DNA from: Celeribacter sp. PS-C1
GTDB taxonomy: Bacteria > Pseudomonadota > Alphaproteobacteria > Rhodobacterales > Rhodobacteraceae
Reading direction: 5' to 3'
Assembly (NCBI RefSeq): GCF_019429625.1
Contig: NZ_JAHXRW010000012.1
Coordinates: 1 to 64,000 of the forward strand
Length of the DNA: 64,000 bases
In this document: one piece after another, positions 19,171 to 29,285 of the stretch
How positions within the stretch are numbered: the first letter of the stretch is position 1
How the letters are laid out: every line of letters starts with the position of its first letter
Notes under the pieces: generated by a model
Seen by the model: only the letters and a program-made list of their open reading frames with translations
Databases searched by the model: none
Told to the model about the DNA's origin: nothing
Made by a program: the position numbers and the translations under genes

Positions 19171-19523
19171 GCGAAAATTGCTGCGTATGCGACAGGACAT
19201 ATGCGGCAGCTGCACAGCCCGCCTTTTTGCGCGGGAAAACCACGCGGCAAAGCGATTCCCTTGCCTGAGCCGCAAAAATGATCGCACGCTTCGGCGTCGC
19301 GCCCCAAACGCACCAGAAATCAATCATAGAAAGGAATTTCACGCCCAAAGAATATGCAAAATGCAGACAATCCGCTCCAAAAAGGATATGGTTTTCTGAC
19401 CAACGCAACAAAAACGTGACGATGACGCATACATTCACAACGCGTGGCGCAAATATCCGATAATTTGCCCCGTTTAGACGCGATCATCGCTCAATTCCTT
19501 CTCTCACAGAGAAAGCCTGCACG
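19171..19523 (+). promoter_or_regulatory. 353-base upstream region of the sox-glyA genes
   Basis: No convincing gene is seen. An imperfect hairpin lies near 19227-19258, and the right half is AT-richer. The TGACGCA site at 19423 is preceded directly by another TGACG (19417-19421) and lies about 95 bases before soxB. This is the likely promoter region of soxBDAG and possibly glyA. Confidence 0.5.
19423..19436 (+). promoter_or_regulatory. TGACGCA-type candidate regulator site upstream of soxB
   Basis: TGACGCATACATTC has the same heptamer and following ATTC as the sites before gbcA and etfB. It is well placed for an activator about 95 bases before the start codon. Assignment to the GbdR-like regulator is inferred. 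Confidence 0.45.
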
Positions 19524-20777
19524 ATGACACGCTTCAATGCACTTAACCTTGTTAAGAACGCCCTGACCGGGCACAAAAACTGGACCGAGCAATGGCCGGA
19601 AAGCCAGCCGAAAGCCGAGTATGACGTGGTCATCGTCGGTGCTGGCGGCCACGGGCTTGGTGCCGCTTACTATCTGGCCAAAGAGCACGGCATCACCAAT
19701 GTCGCCGTGATCGACAAAGGTTGGCTCGGCGGCGGCAACACCGGCCGGAACACCACGATCATTCGCTCGAACTACCTCTACGACGAATCCGCACGGATGT
19801 TCGATCACTCGGTGGATCTGTGGCAGAACCTGAGCCAAGAGCTGAACTACAACGTGATGTACTCGAACCGCGGCGTTCTCATGCTCGCGCACACCGTGCA
19901 TGACGTTCAAAGCTTCAAACGTCACGTGCATGCCAACCGCCTGAACGGCGTCGACAACCGCTGGCTCACGCCGGAGGAGTGCAAGGAATTCTGTCCGCCG
20001 GTCAACATCGCACCGGACGCCCGTTACCCCGTAATGGGTGGCGCGCTTCAGGAACGCGCCGGCACCGCCCGTCACGATGCCGTGGCCTGGGGCTATGCCC
20101 GCGGCGCTGCAGAGCGTGGTGTGGACATCATCCAGAACTGTGCTGTGACCGCGATCCGTCGTCACCCCGATGGCTCCGTCGCAGGCGTCGAGACCGATAA
20201 AGGCTTCATCAAAGCCAAAAAGGTCGCCGTGTCCGCCTCGGGTCACAACTCGATGGTCATGGAAACCGCAGGCGTCCGTCTGCCGCTCGAATCCATGCCG
20301 CTTCAGGCGCTGGTCTCCGAGCCGATCAAACCGATCTTCCCCTGCGTTGTGATGTCGAACGCCGTGCACGCCTATTGTTCCCAGTCCGACAAAGGCGAAT
20401 TGGTCATTGGCTCCGGCACCGACCAATATGTGTCCTACTCCCAGCGCGGCGGCCTGCCGCTGATCGAGCACACCATTGCGGCCATCTCCGAAGTGTTCCC
20501 GATCTTCAACCGCATGCGCATGCTCCGCAAATGGGGCGGGATCACCGACAACACACCGGACCGTTCGCCGATCGTTGGCAAGACCCCGGTTCAGAACCTC
20601 TATGTCAACTGTGGCTGGGGCACGGGCGGGTTCAAAGCCACCCCGGGTGCAGCCCACACGCTGGCCTGGACCGTCGCCAAAGACGAACCGCACCCGATCA
20701 ACGCGCCTTTCACGCTGGACCGCTTCCGCACCGGCCGCCTGATCGACGAAGCCGCCGCTGCCGCTGTGGCCCACTAA
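19524..20777 (+). CDS. soxB: sarcosine oxidase, beta subunit
   Basis: Protein of 417 residues. The FAD Rossmann motif [16 protein letters not shown] lies near 35-50, followed by [16 protein letters not shown]. The histidine in [11 protein letters not shown] (H184) corresponds to the residue that, from knowledge of the family, binds FMN covalently. This subunit carries the sarcosine-binding site of the heterotetrameric enzyme. The gene order B-D-A-G is the standard one. Sarcosine is oxidised to glycine, and the methyl group goes to tetrahydrofolate or is released as formaldehyde, with H2O2 formed. Confidence 0.95.
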   Translation: MTRFNALNLVKNALTGHKNWTEQWPESQPKAEYDVVIVGAGGHGLGAAYYLAKEHGITNVAVIDKGWLGGGNTGRNTTIIRSNYLYDESARMFDHSVDLWQNLSQELNYNVMYSNRGVLMLAHTVHDVQSFKRHVHANRLNGVDNRWLTPEECKEFCPPVNIAPDARYPVMGGALQERAGTARHDAVAWGYARGAAERGVDIIQNCAVTAIRRHPDGSVAGVETDKGFIKAKKVAVSASGHNSMVMETAGVRLPLESMPLQALVSEPIKPIFPCVVMSNAVHAYCSQSDKGELVIGSGTDQYVSYSQRGGLPLIEHTIAAISEVFPIFNRMRMLRKWGGITDNTPDRSPIVGKTPVQNLYVNCGWGTGGFKATPGAAHTLAWTVAKDEPHPINAPFTLDRFRTGRLIDEAAAAAVAH

Positions 20778-20790
20778 GGAGACCAAAGAC

Positions 20791-21096
20791 ATGATCCAGA
20801 TTCATTGTCCTTATTGCGGCGAAACGCTTCCGGAACTGGAATTCGCCTACGCGGGCGAGGCCCACATCGACCGTCCGGAGAGCCCTTCGGCGCAAACCGA
20901 CGAAGAATGGGCCGAGTTCCTGTTCATGCGCCAGAACGTCAAGGGCCCGCATTTCGAACGCTGGCGGCACCTGCACGGCTGTGGCCGGTTCTTCAACGCG
21001 GTCCGCAACACCATCACCGACCGTTTCTACATCACCTACAAAGCCGGTGAGCCGCGCCCCGACCTCGCCACGCTTCTGGAGGAAGACAACAAATGA
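20791..21096 (+). CDS. soxD: sarcosine oxidase, delta subunit
   Basis: Small zinc-binding subunit of 101 residues. C6 and C9 (CPYC) together with H60 and C64 in the HLHGCGRFFN region match the family zinc site. It lies 13 bases after soxB and overlaps soxA by ATGA. Its role in the complex is structural. Confidence 0.95.
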   Translation: MIQIHCPYCGETLPELEFAYAGEAHIDRPESPSAQTDEEWAEFLFMRQNVKGPHFERWRHLHGCGRFFNAVRNTITDRFYITYKAGEPRPDLATLLEEDNK

Positions 21097-24083
21097 GCAC
21101 TTACCGCGTACGTGGCAAAGGGCGCGTCGACGCCTCCAAGCCGATCGTTTTCACCTTTGACGGCAAACCCTACACCGGTTTGAAAGGCGACACCGTTGCC
21201 TCCGCCCTGCTGTCGCACGGCGTGCACCTGATGGGCCGTTCGTTCAAATACCACCGTCCGCGTGGCGCCATCGCCGCCGGTTCCGAAGAGCCCAACGCGC
21301 TGATCGGCACCCGTCGTAGCGCTGGCCGCTTCGAGCCGAACACCCGCGCCACGGTGCAGGAAATCTGGGAAGGTCTCGAAACCAACTCCCAGAACAAATT
21401 CCCGAGCCTGAAATGGGACGTGGGCGCCGTGAACGACGCCGCCTACATGATGTTCTCCGCCGGCTTCTACTATAAAACCTTCATGTGGCCGCGCTCCTTC
21501 TGGGACAAAGTCTATGAGCCCTTCATCCGCGCCGCCGCCGGTCTGGGTGTGTCCCCGACCGAGCACGACCCGGACACCTATGCCTCGCGCAACCTCTACT
21601 GCGATCTTCTGATCGTGGGCGCCGGTCCTGCCGGGATCGCAGCCGCACGCGAAGCTGCTGGCAAAGGTCTGTCGGTTGTACTCGTCGACGAGAATGCCGA
21701 AATGGGTGGTTCGATCCTCTCTGAGCCGCAAGCCAAGATCGAAGGCAAGACCTCCTGGGATTGGCTCTCGGACGAGTTGGCCGACCTGAAAGCGGCTGGC
21801 GTCAAGCTGATGACCCGCACCACCGCGATTGGCTACTATCACGAGAACCTGATCGCTCTGGTTGAGAAACTGACCGACCACCTTCCGACCCTGCCCGCCG
21901 ACACTCCGCGCGAGCGGATGTGGCGTGTGCGAGCAAAACAGGTCGTTCTGGCCCAAGGCGCGCTGGAAAAACCGCTGGTTTTCCACGGCAACGATCGTCC
22001 GGGCGTGATGCTCGCGGGGTCTGCCCAGACCTACCTGCACCGCTACGGCGTCAAGGTCGGCAACAGCCCCGTCGTCGTCACCTCGCATGACAGCGCCTGG
22101 TATGCCGCTTTCGATCTTCAGGATGCTGGCGCTTACGTTCAGGCCATCGTCGACACCCGCGCGCAGGTCCGTCAGGACCTTCAGGCCGAGGCCCGCTCCC
22201 GTGGCATTCCGGTGAAACTGTCGCACACCGTGACGGCAACCGGTGGTCGTCTGCGCGTCAACAATGTCCGCGTGAACCCGCTCTCCGGCACCAATGTCGG
22301 CGCAGGTCAGTGGATCAAATGTGACGCACTTCTGATGTCCGGTGGCTGGACCCCGTCCCTCCACCTCTTCTCCCACACCAAGGGCAGCCTTGCGTGGGAC
22401 GACGATCTCACCACCTTCTTGCCGAAAGACACGCCAGAAGACTGCGTGATCACCGGCGCATCCCGTGGCCTCTGGGGCACCGAAGCAGCACTTCGTGACG
22501 GTGCGACCCGTGTGGGCGAGGCTCTGGCCAAGCTCGGCGTCGAAGCCACCGCGACCGAGTACACCGTGGCGGACGACCGCACCGGCTCTGGCGTCATGAT
22601 GCGCGAACTGCCGACGGATCGTAGCCCGGGCAAGGCGAAAGCCTTTGTCGACTACCAGAACGACGTGACCGCAAAAGACCTGCGTCTCGCCGTGCGTGAG
22701 GGCATGCGCTCCATCGAGCACGTCAAACGCTACACCACCAACGGCATGGCGACCGACCAGGGCAAGATGTCCAACATCAACGGCCTGAACATCGCCGCCG
22801 ACGCTCTGGGCAAAAAGCAACCGCAGGTGGGTCTGACGACCTTCCGTCCGCCCTACACGCCGACCACCTTCGGCGCCTTCGCGGGCTACCACCGCGGTGA
22901 GCATTTCGAAGTGGTGCGCAAAACGCAGATCGACGCCTGGGCCGAAACCCAAGGTGCCGTGTTCGAACCCGTGGGTCAGTGGCGCCGTGCGCGTTACTTC
23001 CCGAAAGCGGGCGAGACTATGGATCAGGCCGTGACCCGCGAATGTGCGGCAACGCGTGCCTCCGTGGGCATCTTCGACGCATCTACGCTGGGCAAGATCG
23101 AAGTCGTCGGCCCCGACGCCGCCGAATTCGTCAACCGTATGTACACCAACCCGTTCCTGAAACTGGCGCCGGGCAAATGTCGCTACGGTCTGTTGTTGGG
23201 TGATGACGGGTTCATCCGCGATGACGGCGTGATCGCCCGCGTCGACGAGAACCGTTTCCACGTCACCACCACCACCGGTGGCGCGGCGCGTGTCCTCAAC
23301 ATGATGGAAGACTACCTCCAAACGGAATGGCCCGATCTGAACGTCTGGCTCACCTCCACCACGGAGCAATGGTCCACCGTTGCCCTGAACGGTCCGAACG
23401 CCGCCAAACTGCTCGCCCCCTTCGTCGAAGGCATCGAGCTAACCGAAGAAGCCTTCCCGCATATGTCTTGCGTGAACTGCACCGTGGCTGGCTACCCGGC
23501 CCGTCTCTGGCGCGTGAGCTTTACCGGTGAGGTCGGTTTCGAGATCAACGTGGCGGCACCTTACGGTCGCGATCTTTGGGAAAAACTGTGGGAGGCGGGT
23601 CAGCAATACGACATCACCCCCTACGGCACCGAGACCATGCACGTTCTGCGCGCGGAAAAAGGCTACATCATCGTCGGTCAGGACACCGATGGCACCGTCA
23701 CCCCTGCGGATGCGGGCATGGACTGGGCTGTTGGCAAGAAGAAAGACGATTTCGTGGGGATGCGCGGCCTCAAACGCCCGGACCTCGTGGCCGAGAACCG
23801 CAAACAGCTTGTGGGTCTTCTGACCGAAGACAACAGCTGGCTCGAGGAAGGCGCTCAGATCGTGTTCGATCCGAAACAGCCGGTTCCGATGACCATGCGC
23901 GGTCACGTGACCTCGTCTTACAACCAAGGCACGACCGGTCGTCCGATCGCTCTGGCCGTGATCGAAGGCGGTCACTCGAAAATGGGCGAAACGGTCTACA
24001 TCCCGATGCCGGATCGGACCATCGCCGCCAAAATCACCGGGACCGTGTTCTACGATCCTGAAAACAGCCGCCTGAAAATCTGA
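21093..24083 (+). CDS. soxA: sarcosine oxidase, alpha subunit
   Basis: Protein of 996 residues with the full alpha architecture. An N-terminal ferredoxin-like domain (about 1-100) lacks cluster cysteines, as in the family. The NAD-binding region has LLIVGAGPAGIAAARE near 172. A C-terminal GcvT-type tetrahydrofolate-binding aminomethyltransferase domain runs from about 610 to 990. It collects the methylene group released by SoxB and transfers it to THF. Length and domain order are normal, with no frameshift. Confidence 0.96.
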   Translation: MSTYRVRGKGRVDASKPIVFTFDGKPYTGLKGDTVASALLSHGVHLMGRSFKYHRPRGAIAAGSEEPNALIGTRRSAGRFEPNTRATVQEIWEGLETNSQNKFPSLKWDVGAVNDAAYMMFSAGFYYKTFMWPRSFWDKVYEPFIRAAAGLGVSPTEHDPDTYASRNLYCDLLIVGAGPAGIAAAREAAGKGLSVVLVDENAEMGGSILSEPQAKIEGKTSWDWLSDELADLKAAGVKLMTRTTAIGYYHENLIALVEKLTDHLPTLPADTPRERMWRVRAKQVVLAQGALEKPLVFHGNDRPGVMLAGSAQTYLHRYGVKVGNSPVVVTSHDSAWYAAFDLQDAGAYVQAIVDTRAQVRQDLQAEARSRGIPVKLSHTVTATGGRLRVNNVRVNPLSGTNVGAGQWIKCDALLMSGGWTPSLHLFSHTKGSLAWDDDLTTFLPKDTPEDCVITGASRGLWGTEAALRDGATRVGEALAKLGVEATATEYTVADDRTGSGVMMRELPTDRSPGKAKAFVDYQNDVTAKDLRLAVREGMRSIEHVKRYTTNGMATDQGKMSNINGLNIAADALGKKQPQVGLTTFRPPYTPTTFGAFAGYHRGEHFEVVRKTQIDAWAETQGAVFEPVGQWRRARYFPKAGETMDQAVTRECAATRASVGIFDASTLGKIEVVGPDAAEFVNRMYTNPFLKLAPGKCRYGLLLGDDGFIRDDGVIARVDENRFHVTTTTGGAARVLNMMEDYLQTEWPDLNVWLTSTTEQWSTVALNGPNAAKLLAPFVEGIELTEEAFPHMSCVNCTVAGYPARLWRVSFTGEVGFEINVAAPYGRDLWEKLWEAGQQYDITPYGTETMHVLRAEKGYIIVGQDTDGTVTPADAGMDWAVGKKKDDFVGMRGLKRPDLVAENRKQLVGLLTEDNSWLEEGAQIVFDPKQPVPMTMRGHVTSSYNQGTTGRPIALAVIEGGHSKMGETVYIPMPDRTIAAKITGTVFYDPENSRLKI

Positions 24084-24096
24084 TCGGAGGTCAGAC

Positions 24097-24651
24097 ATGT
24101 CCAAGCATATCTCTTCTCTGGCCCCCTCGGTCGTGGTGGATACCGCTGCTGCCCGTGTGGCCGTCTCGCAAATGATCGGGCGCATCTCTTTGCGCGCCCG
24201 TGGTGATCTCGCCGCCGTAGGCCAAGCCATCGGCGTCGAGCTTCCGACCCAGATCGGGGCCCGTGCCAAGGCAGATGGCATCGAAGTCGCCTGTCTCGGC
24301 CCGGACGAGTGGACCGTTCTGGTCTCCCTCGGCCAGATCGAAAAGGTGGAGGATGCTCTGGCGGCCCTCTACCCGTCCCTTCCGCATTCGATGACCGAAG
24401 TCACAGGGCGCGAAGTGACCTTTACCATTGAGGGTCCGCAGGCGGTCGAGCTTCTGAGCATCGGTGCCCCCCGCGACCTCTCCACGATCAAAGTGGGCCA
24501 AGCCCGTCGCATGTTTTTCGACGGCGCCACCGTCGTTCTCTGGCGCGATGCCGAGACCAGCTTCCGCATGGATGTCTGGAACAGCTTCGCGTCCTTCCTT
24601 GCCACAACCCTTGAGACCGGCGCGAAAGAACTCGCGGCCGAACTCGCCTGA
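24097..24651 (+). CDS. soxG: sarcosine oxidase, gamma subunit
   Basis: Protein of 184 residues with a SoxG/GcvT-like fold; readable features are CLGPDEWTVLV near 67 and SIGAPRDLSTIKVGQARR near 125. It completes the four-subunit complex and directly precedes glyA, which uses the glycine and methylene-THF produced. Confidence 0.92.
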   Translation: MSKHISSLAPSVVVDTAAARVAVSQMIGRISLRARGDLAAVGQAIGVELPTQIGARAKADGIEVACLGPDEWTVLVSLGQIEKVEDALAALYPSLPHSMTEVTGREVTFTIEGPQAVELLSIGAPRDLSTIKVGQARRMFFDGATVVLWRDAETSFRMDVWNSFASFLATTLETGAKELAAELA

Positions 24652-24669
24652 ACCTGAAGGATCATCCGC

Positions 24670-25938
24670 ATGTTTGACCGCCTGCCAAAACAAGAGATTG
24701 CAGACGCCGACATCGCCTCCGCCATTGGCGAGGAACTGGAGCGTCAGCAGACCCAGATCGAACTGATCGCCTCCGAGAACATCGTGTCCCCGGACGTGAT
24801 GGCGGCTCAGGGCTCCGTTCTGACCAACAAATACGCCGAAGGCTACGTCGGCAAACGCTACTACGGTGGCTGTGAGTTCGTGGACAAAGTAGAGGCCGTA
24901 GCCATCGACCGTCTGAAACAACTCTTCGGCGCCGAATACGCCAACGTGCAGCCGCACTCCGGCGCACAGGCCAACCAGGCTGTGTTCCTTGCTCTGCTCG
25001 AGCCGGGCGACCGCATTATGGGTCTCTCTCTGGCCCATGGTGGTCACCTGACCCACGGTTCGCCGGTGACCATGTCCGGCAAGTGGTTCGATGTCGTCTC
25101 CTATGAGGTCGACCCCGAAACCCACCTGATCGACATGGAGAAGGTGCGCGAGAAGGCACTTGAAACCAAACCGAAGCTGATCGTTGCCGGTGCGTCCGCC
25201 TACCCGCGCGTCATCGATTTCGAAGGCTTCCGCAAAATCGCCGACGAAGTGGGCGCTTACCTGATGGTCGACATGGCACACTACGCCGGTCTGATCGCAG
25301 GCGGCAAATACCCGAACCCGGTGCCGCACGCTCATGTGACCACCTCCACCACCCACAAGACCCTGCGTGGTCCGCGTGGTGGTGTGATCCTGTCCAATGA
25401 CGAAGCGATCGCCAAGAAACTGAACTCCGCCGTTTTCCCGGGCAACCAGGGTGGCCCGCTGATGCACGTCATCGCCGCGAAAGCCGTGGCTTTCGGTGAG
25501 GCGCTTCAGCCGTCCTTCTCTGACTACGCAGGCCAAGTGATCGAGAACGCGAAAGCTCTGGCAGACGTCCTCAAAGTCGGCGGTCTGGGCATCGTTTCCG
25601 GTGGTACCGATTGCCACATGGTCCTCGTCGATCTGCGCCCCAAAGGCGTGACCGGCAAAGTGGCCGAGATCGCGCTCGAGCGTGCAGGTCTGACCTGCAA
25701 CAAGAACTCGATCCCGAACGATCCGGAAAAGCCGTTTGTGACCTCCGGCATCCGTCTCGGCACCTCTGCGGGCACCACCCGTGGCTTCAAAGAGGCCGAG
25801 TTCGAACAGATCGGCTCTCTGATCCTCAAAGTGCTCGACGCCCTGTCCGAGAACCCCGAGGGCGATGCCGCCGTGGAAGCAGAAGTGCTGGCAGAAGTCA
25901 AAAAACTCTGCGCCGAGCACCCGATCTACGGCGCCTGA
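24670..25938 (+). CDS. glyA: serine hydroxymethyltransferase
   Basis: PLP enzyme of 422 residues. The Schiff-base lysine is K230 in [14 protein letters not shown], with substrate and cofactor residues in [10 protein letters not shown] (from about 34) and [14 protein letters not shown] (from about 54). It joins glycine with 5,10-methylene-THF to make serine. It follows soxG by 18 bases, so both products of sarcosine oxidase are used at once. A second housekeeping copy elsewhere in the genome is possible. Confidence 0.96.
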   Translation: MFDRLPKQEIADADIASAIGEELERQQTQIELIASENIVSPDVMAAQGSVLTNKYAEGYVGKRYYGGCEFVDKVEAVAIDRLKQLFGAEYANVQPHSGAQANQAVFLALLEPGDRIMGLSLAHGGHLTHGSPVTMSGKWFDVVSYEVDPETHLIDMEKVREKALETKPKLIVAGASAYPRVIDFEGFRKIADEVGAYLMVDMAHYAGLIAGGKYPNPVPHAHVTTSTTHKTLRGPRGGVILSNDEAIAKKLNSAVFPGNQGGPLMHVIAAKAVAFGEALQPSFSDYAGQVIENAKALADVLKVGGLGIVSGGTDCHMVLVDLRPKGVTGKVAEIALERAGLTCNKNSIPNDPEKPFVTSGIRLGTSAGTTRGFKEAEFEQIGSLILKVLDALSENPEGDAAVEAEVLAEVKKLCAEHPIYGA

Positions 25939-25945
25939 TCCTATC

Positions 25946-25973
25946 GCGGCCTCCCTTATAAGTGGGGGGCCGC
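25946..25973 (+). other. stem-loop after glyA
   Basis: GCGGCC at 25946-25951 pairs with GGCCGC at 25968-25973, extended by a TCCC/GGGG inner part. No U-run follows, so termination would be partial at best. It separates glyA from sdaA. Confidence 0.45.
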
Positions 25974-26021
25974 ACCACCGAATTGATCTCTGATCTGAGG
26001 GGCCTGACGTTTTACGCGCGG

Positions 26022-26041
26022 GCCCTGTTTTGCAAAAGGGC
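26022..26041 (+). promoter_or_regulatory. stem that covers the sdaA ribosome-binding site
   Basis: GCCCTGTTTTGCAAAAGGGC can fold on itself, with GCCC pairing GGGC and several A-T pairs. The AAGGG Shine-Dalgarno of sdaA, 8 bases before its ATG, lies in the 3' arm. It may moderate sdaA translation; this is inferred. Confidence 0.35.
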
Positions 26042-26047
26042 TAAGCC

Positions 26048-27454
26048 ATGTTCCTCTCCGTCTTCGACGTTTTCAAAATCGGCATCGGCCCCTCTTCGTC
26101 GCATACGATGGGGCCAATGGTCGCCGCGCACCGTTTCATTGAGGATCTGCGCGCCGGTAAGGGCAAATATCCGGGCTGTGGGCCGCTCTCGCGCCTGACC
26201 GCCACGCTCTATGGTTCGCTCGCCTTCACCGGCAAAGGCCACGCCACAGACCGCGCCGTCATCCTCGGCCTTTGTGGCCAACTGCCCGACACACTCGATC
26301 TGGATCAGGCCGATGCGATGGAACAGGCGGTCTATGACGACAAGAAAATCACCCTCGACGGCCTGCCGGAACTGGATTTCGATCCGAAAACCGATCTGGT
26401 GTTCGACTATGGTCCGGCACTCGAAGGTCACGCCAACGGCATGATCCTGCGTGGCCACGACAAGGACGGCAACATCTACTACGCCCAGACCTATTACTCG
26501 GTCGGCGGCGGCTTCATCATGACCGATGAGGAACTGGAAGCCTCGAAAACCGGCGTCTCGCTGCATGATGAGAAAGAAGCGCTGAACTTCCCCTACCCGT
26601 TTGGCTCTGCAAAAGAGATGCTCGCCATGGGGCTGGAGTCTGGCAAGACGATTGCAGAGATGAAACGCGCCAATGAGCGCAAGGTGCATGGTCCTGATCT
26701 CGAACCGAAACTCGACCGTCTGATCGAGACGATGAACGAATGCATCGACCGCGGCCTGTCCCAAGACGGCATCCTGCCCGGCGGTCTCAAGGTCAAACGC
26801 CGCGCCAAGGGCATCCATGAATCGCTCAAGGCCGAACAGGGCCTCAACATCACAGCACCCCATGTCGCCAACGACTGGATGAGCGTCTACGCCATGGCGG
26901 TGAACGAGGAAAACGCGGCGGGTGGCCGGGTCGTCACCTCGCCCACCAATGGTGCTGCGGGCGTGGTGCCTGCGGTGATGCGGTATTACCGGATGCATTG
27001 CCAGGGGGCGACGGACGCCAAGCTCAAGGACTTCTTGCTGGTCGCCGCCGCCATCGGTGGCCTGATCAAGCACAACGCGTCGATCTCTGGCGCCGAAGTG
27101 GGCTGTCAGGGCGAAGTGGGCTCCGCCGCCGCCATGGCCGCGGGCGCGCTTTGTGCCGTTTTGGGCGGCACCAACGAGCAGGTCGAAAACGCCGCCGAGA
27201 TCGCTTTGGAGCACCACCTCGGCATGACCTGCGACCCTGCGGCGGGTCTGGTTCAAGTGCCCTGCATCGAGCGCAACGCCTTGGGCGCAATCAAGGCGGT
27301 GTCTGCCGCATCGCTTTCGCTGCGCGGCGACGGCACGCATTTCATGCCGCTCGACAACTGTATTCAAGTGATGCTGGAAACCGGGCGCGACATGAACCTC
27401 AAATACAAAGAGACCTCCACCGGCGGCATCGCGGTGAACCTGCCCGAGTGCTAA
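26048..27454 (+). CDS. sdaA: L-serine ammonia-lyase (iron-sulfur type)
   Basis: Single-chain bacterial serine deaminase of 468 residues, with the beta domain (about 1-155) opening [15 protein letters not shown] and the alpha domain (about 190-460) containing [12 protein letters not shown]. Cysteines in GCQGEVGS and in [12 protein letters not shown] are the expected [4Fe-4S] ligands. It converts serine to pyruvate and ammonia. With GlyA it closes the route from glycine betaine to central metabolism. A good intrinsic terminator follows. Confidence 0.95.
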   Translation: MFLSVFDVFKIGIGPSSSHTMGPMVAAHRFIEDLRAGKGKYPGCGPLSRLTATLYGSLAFTGKGHATDRAVILGLCGQLPDTLDLDQADAMEQAVYDDKKITLDGLPELDFDPKTDLVFDYGPALEGHANGMILRGHDKDGNIYYAQTYYSVGGGFIMTDEELEASKTGVSLHDEKEALNFPYPFGSAKEMLAMGLESGKTIAEMKRANERKVHGPDLEPKLDRLIETMNECIDRGLSQDGILPGGLKVKRRAKGIHESLKAEQGLNITAPHVANDWMSVYAMAVNEENAAGGRVVTSPTNGAAGVVPAVMRYYRMHCQGATDAKLKDFLLVAAAIGGLIKHNASISGAEVGCQGEVGSAAAMAAGALCAVLGGTNEQVENAAEIALEHHLGMTCDPAAGLVQVPCIERNALGAIKAVSAASLSLRGDGTHFMPLDNCIQVMLETGRDMNLKYKETSTGGIAVNLPEC

Positions 27455-27486
27455 GACCTGAGTCCTAAGGGTTTCACCCGAAAGAT

Positions 27487-27525
27487 CAAAAACGCGCGGA
27501 GGCCAGTCCCCCCGCGCGTTTTTTT
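27487..27525 (+). terminator. rho-independent terminator after sdaA
   Basis: AACGCGCGG at 27491-27499 pairs with CCGCGCGTT at 27512-27520, and a run of seven T follows from 27519. It ends the sox-glyA-sdaA transcript. Confidence 0.9.
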
Positions 27526-27579
27526 ATGGCCCTTACGACCTAAGGCCCTACATAGGGTGAAAGACGCCCCGGAGGTCTC

Positions 27580-28020
27580 ATGCCATTCGAACATTTGTCC
27601 CGACGAGGTTTCATCGCCTCTGCCGCCGCAACAGCTCTCACAGTCCCCGCCCGCGCCCATGCGCAGAACGCGCTGCGGATGCGGGTCAGCTTTGACGATC
27701 AGGAGGCCTTCTACAGCCTCATCGACAACCCGACGACGCGGGACCTGAGTTCAATGCTGCCGGTCGAACTGACGATTCAGGATTTCTCCACCAACGAGAA
27801 AATCATCCACCTGCCCCGCCGTCTCGACGAGGGGGGCTATGCGCCATATGACGACGAGACGCCGGGTGATCTGTGCTATTTCCTCGGCTGGGGCAATCTC
27901 GCGCTGTTCCACGATGACTATACGTTCCGCAACGACTTGATCCGGCTTGGGCGGCTTGAGGGGCCCGTAACGCCCCTGCTGCACAAGGGGGAATATCCGG
28001 TGCGGATCGAGATGATCTAA
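27580..28020 (+). CDS. Tat-signal cyclophilin-like fold protein
   Basis: Protein of 146 residues. The N-terminus has a twin-arginine motif (SRRGF) and a hydrophobic core ending AHA near residue 29, so export by Tat is likely. The rest (about 33-146) resembles the cyclophilin-like domain of small bacterial proteins (DLSSMLPVELTIQDF, PGDLCYFLGWGNLALF, RLGRLEG). Peptidyl-prolyl isomerase activity is not established for this family. It lies between two terminators with its own GGAGG site, and its role at a betaine locus is unknown. Confidence 0.65.
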   Translation: MPFEHLSRRGFIASAAATALTVPARAHAQNALRMRVSFDDQEAFYSLIDNPTTRDLSSMLPVELTIQDFSTNEKIIHLPRRLDEGGYAPYDDETPGDLCYFLGWGNLALFHDDYTFRNDLIRLGRLEGPVTPLLHKGEYPVRIEMI

Positions 28021-28024
28021 CGCA

Positions 28025-28052
28025 AAAGGGCGACCAACTAGGGCCGCCCTTT
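28025..28052. terminator. terminator between the cyclophilin-like gene and fdhA
   Basis: AAAGGGCG at 28025-28032 pairs exactly with CGCCCTTT at 28045-28052. The stem is bordered by T-rich sequence on the right and A-rich sequence on the left, so it can work for both converging genes. Confidence 0.75.
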
Positions 28053-28073
28053 CTGTTTCTGATCGGAGCAGGC

Positions 28074-29261
28074 TCAGCTCGCCTTGAGCATGCCATGCGG
28101 GTCGAGCACGAATTTCTTCGCAGCACCGTGGTCGAAGGCCTCATAGCCCTTCGCCGCATCCTCAAGCGAGATGACCTGTGCGTTCACGATGTCTGCGATC
28201 GGCAGACGGCCGTGCAGGATGGCCTGCATGAGTTGACGGTTGTACTTCAGAACCGGGGTCTGTCCGGTGTGGAAGCTCTGCGCCTTTGCCCAGCCGAGGC
28301 CGAAGCGGAGCGACAGGCTACCCACTTTGGCGGCCTCATCCACAGCACCCGGATCTTCGGTCACGTAGAGGCCGGGGATGCCGATGTCACCCGCCGGACG
28401 TGTGATTTCCATCATCTGGTTCAGAACGATCGCCGGCTGTTCGCCACCGGCGTGACCACGGGCCTCAAAGCCCACGGCGTCGATGGCGGCGTCCACTTCG
28501 GGGCTGCCGGTGATCTCGGCGATCATCTCGCCCAGACGGTCACCCTTGGAAAGATCGACAGGGACAAAACCCATTTTCGCTGCGTGGTCGAGACGCTCTT
28601 TGTTGAAGTCACCGATCATCACAACAGCCGCGCCGAGAATCTGAGCCGAGGCTGCCGCAGCGAGACCGACGGGGCCAGCGCCCGCAACATAGACAACGGA
28701 GCCAACGCCCACGCCCGCTTTGACAGCGCCGTGGAAGCCCGTCGGCAGAATGTCCGAGAGCATGGTCAAATCGGTAATTTTCTCAAGCGCCTGATCACGG
28801 TCCGGGAATTTCAACAGGTTGAAGTCCGCGTAAGGCACCATGACATAGCGCGCCTGACCGCCGACCCAGCCGCCCATGTCGACATAGCCATAGGCACCGC
28901 CGGCACGTTCCGGGTTCACTGTGAGACAGACGCCGGTGTCCTGTTCTTTACAGCAGCGGCAGCGGCCACAGGCGACGTTGAACGGCACAGACACGATGTC
29001 GCCGATGTTGAGCATCTCGACATCGGAGCCTTTTTCGATCACTTCGCCGGTGATCTCGTGACCAAGGACAAGACCCTCAGGCGCGGTGGTGCGTCCACGG
29101 ACCATGTGCTGATCAGATCCACAGATATTGGTAGAGACCACTTTCAGGATGACAGCGTGATCGAGCTTGCGCCCGTTCGGAGCAGCCATGGTCGGGTCTG
29201 CGATATTCTGGACCTCGACCTTGCCGGGGCCCATGTAGACGACGCCTCTGTTGGAACTCAT
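28074..29261 (-). CDS. fdhA: glutathione-independent formaldehyde dehydrogenase
   Basis: Zinc-dependent MDR enzyme of 395 residues. Catalytic zinc residues are C47 (NICGSDQH) and H68 (LGHE), and structural zinc cysteines are C98, C101, C104 and C112. The NAD fold has GAGPVGLAAAAS near 178. The pattern matches Pseudomonas-type FdhA, which oxidises formaldehyde to formate with NAD. It would detoxify formaldehyde released by GbcAB. The ATG at 29261 follows GGGAGGAAAATC; a longer open frame upstream lacks such support. Confidence 0.92.
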   Translation of the reverse strand: MSSNRGVVYMGPGKVEVQNIADPTMAAPNGRKLDHAVILKVVSTNICGSDQHMVRGRTTAPEGLVLGHEITGEVIEKGSDVEMLNIGDIVSVPFNVACGRCRCCKEQDTGVCLTVNPERAGGAYGYVDMGGWVGGQARYVMVPYADFNLLKFPDRDQALEKITDLTMLSDILPTGFHGAVKAGVGVGSVVYVAGAGPVGLAAAASAQILGAAVVMIGDFNKERLDHAAKMGFVPVDLSKGDRLGEMIAEITGSPEVDAAIDAVGFEARGHAGGEQPAIVLNQMMEITRPAGDIGIPGLYVTEDPGAVDEAAKVGSLSLRFGLGWAKAQSFHTGQTPVLKYNRQLMQAILHGRLPIADIVNAQVISLEDAAKGYEAFDHGAAKKFVLDPHGMLKAS

Positions 29262-29285
29262 GATTTTCCTCCCACTATTTCTAGC

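Noticed and set aside
19171-19523. Possible glycine or THF riboswitch before soxB
   Set aside because: No conserved aptamer sequence or matching pairing pattern could be recognised.
21036-23369. A 777-codon open frame on the minus strand
   Set aside because: It lies wholly antisense to soxA, has no family pattern, and its composition is that of a GC-rich shadow frame.
25939-26047. Possible glycine or serine riboswitch before sdaA
   Set aside because: The gap is short and the conserved glycine-aptamer blocks are not visible; only simple stems are seen.
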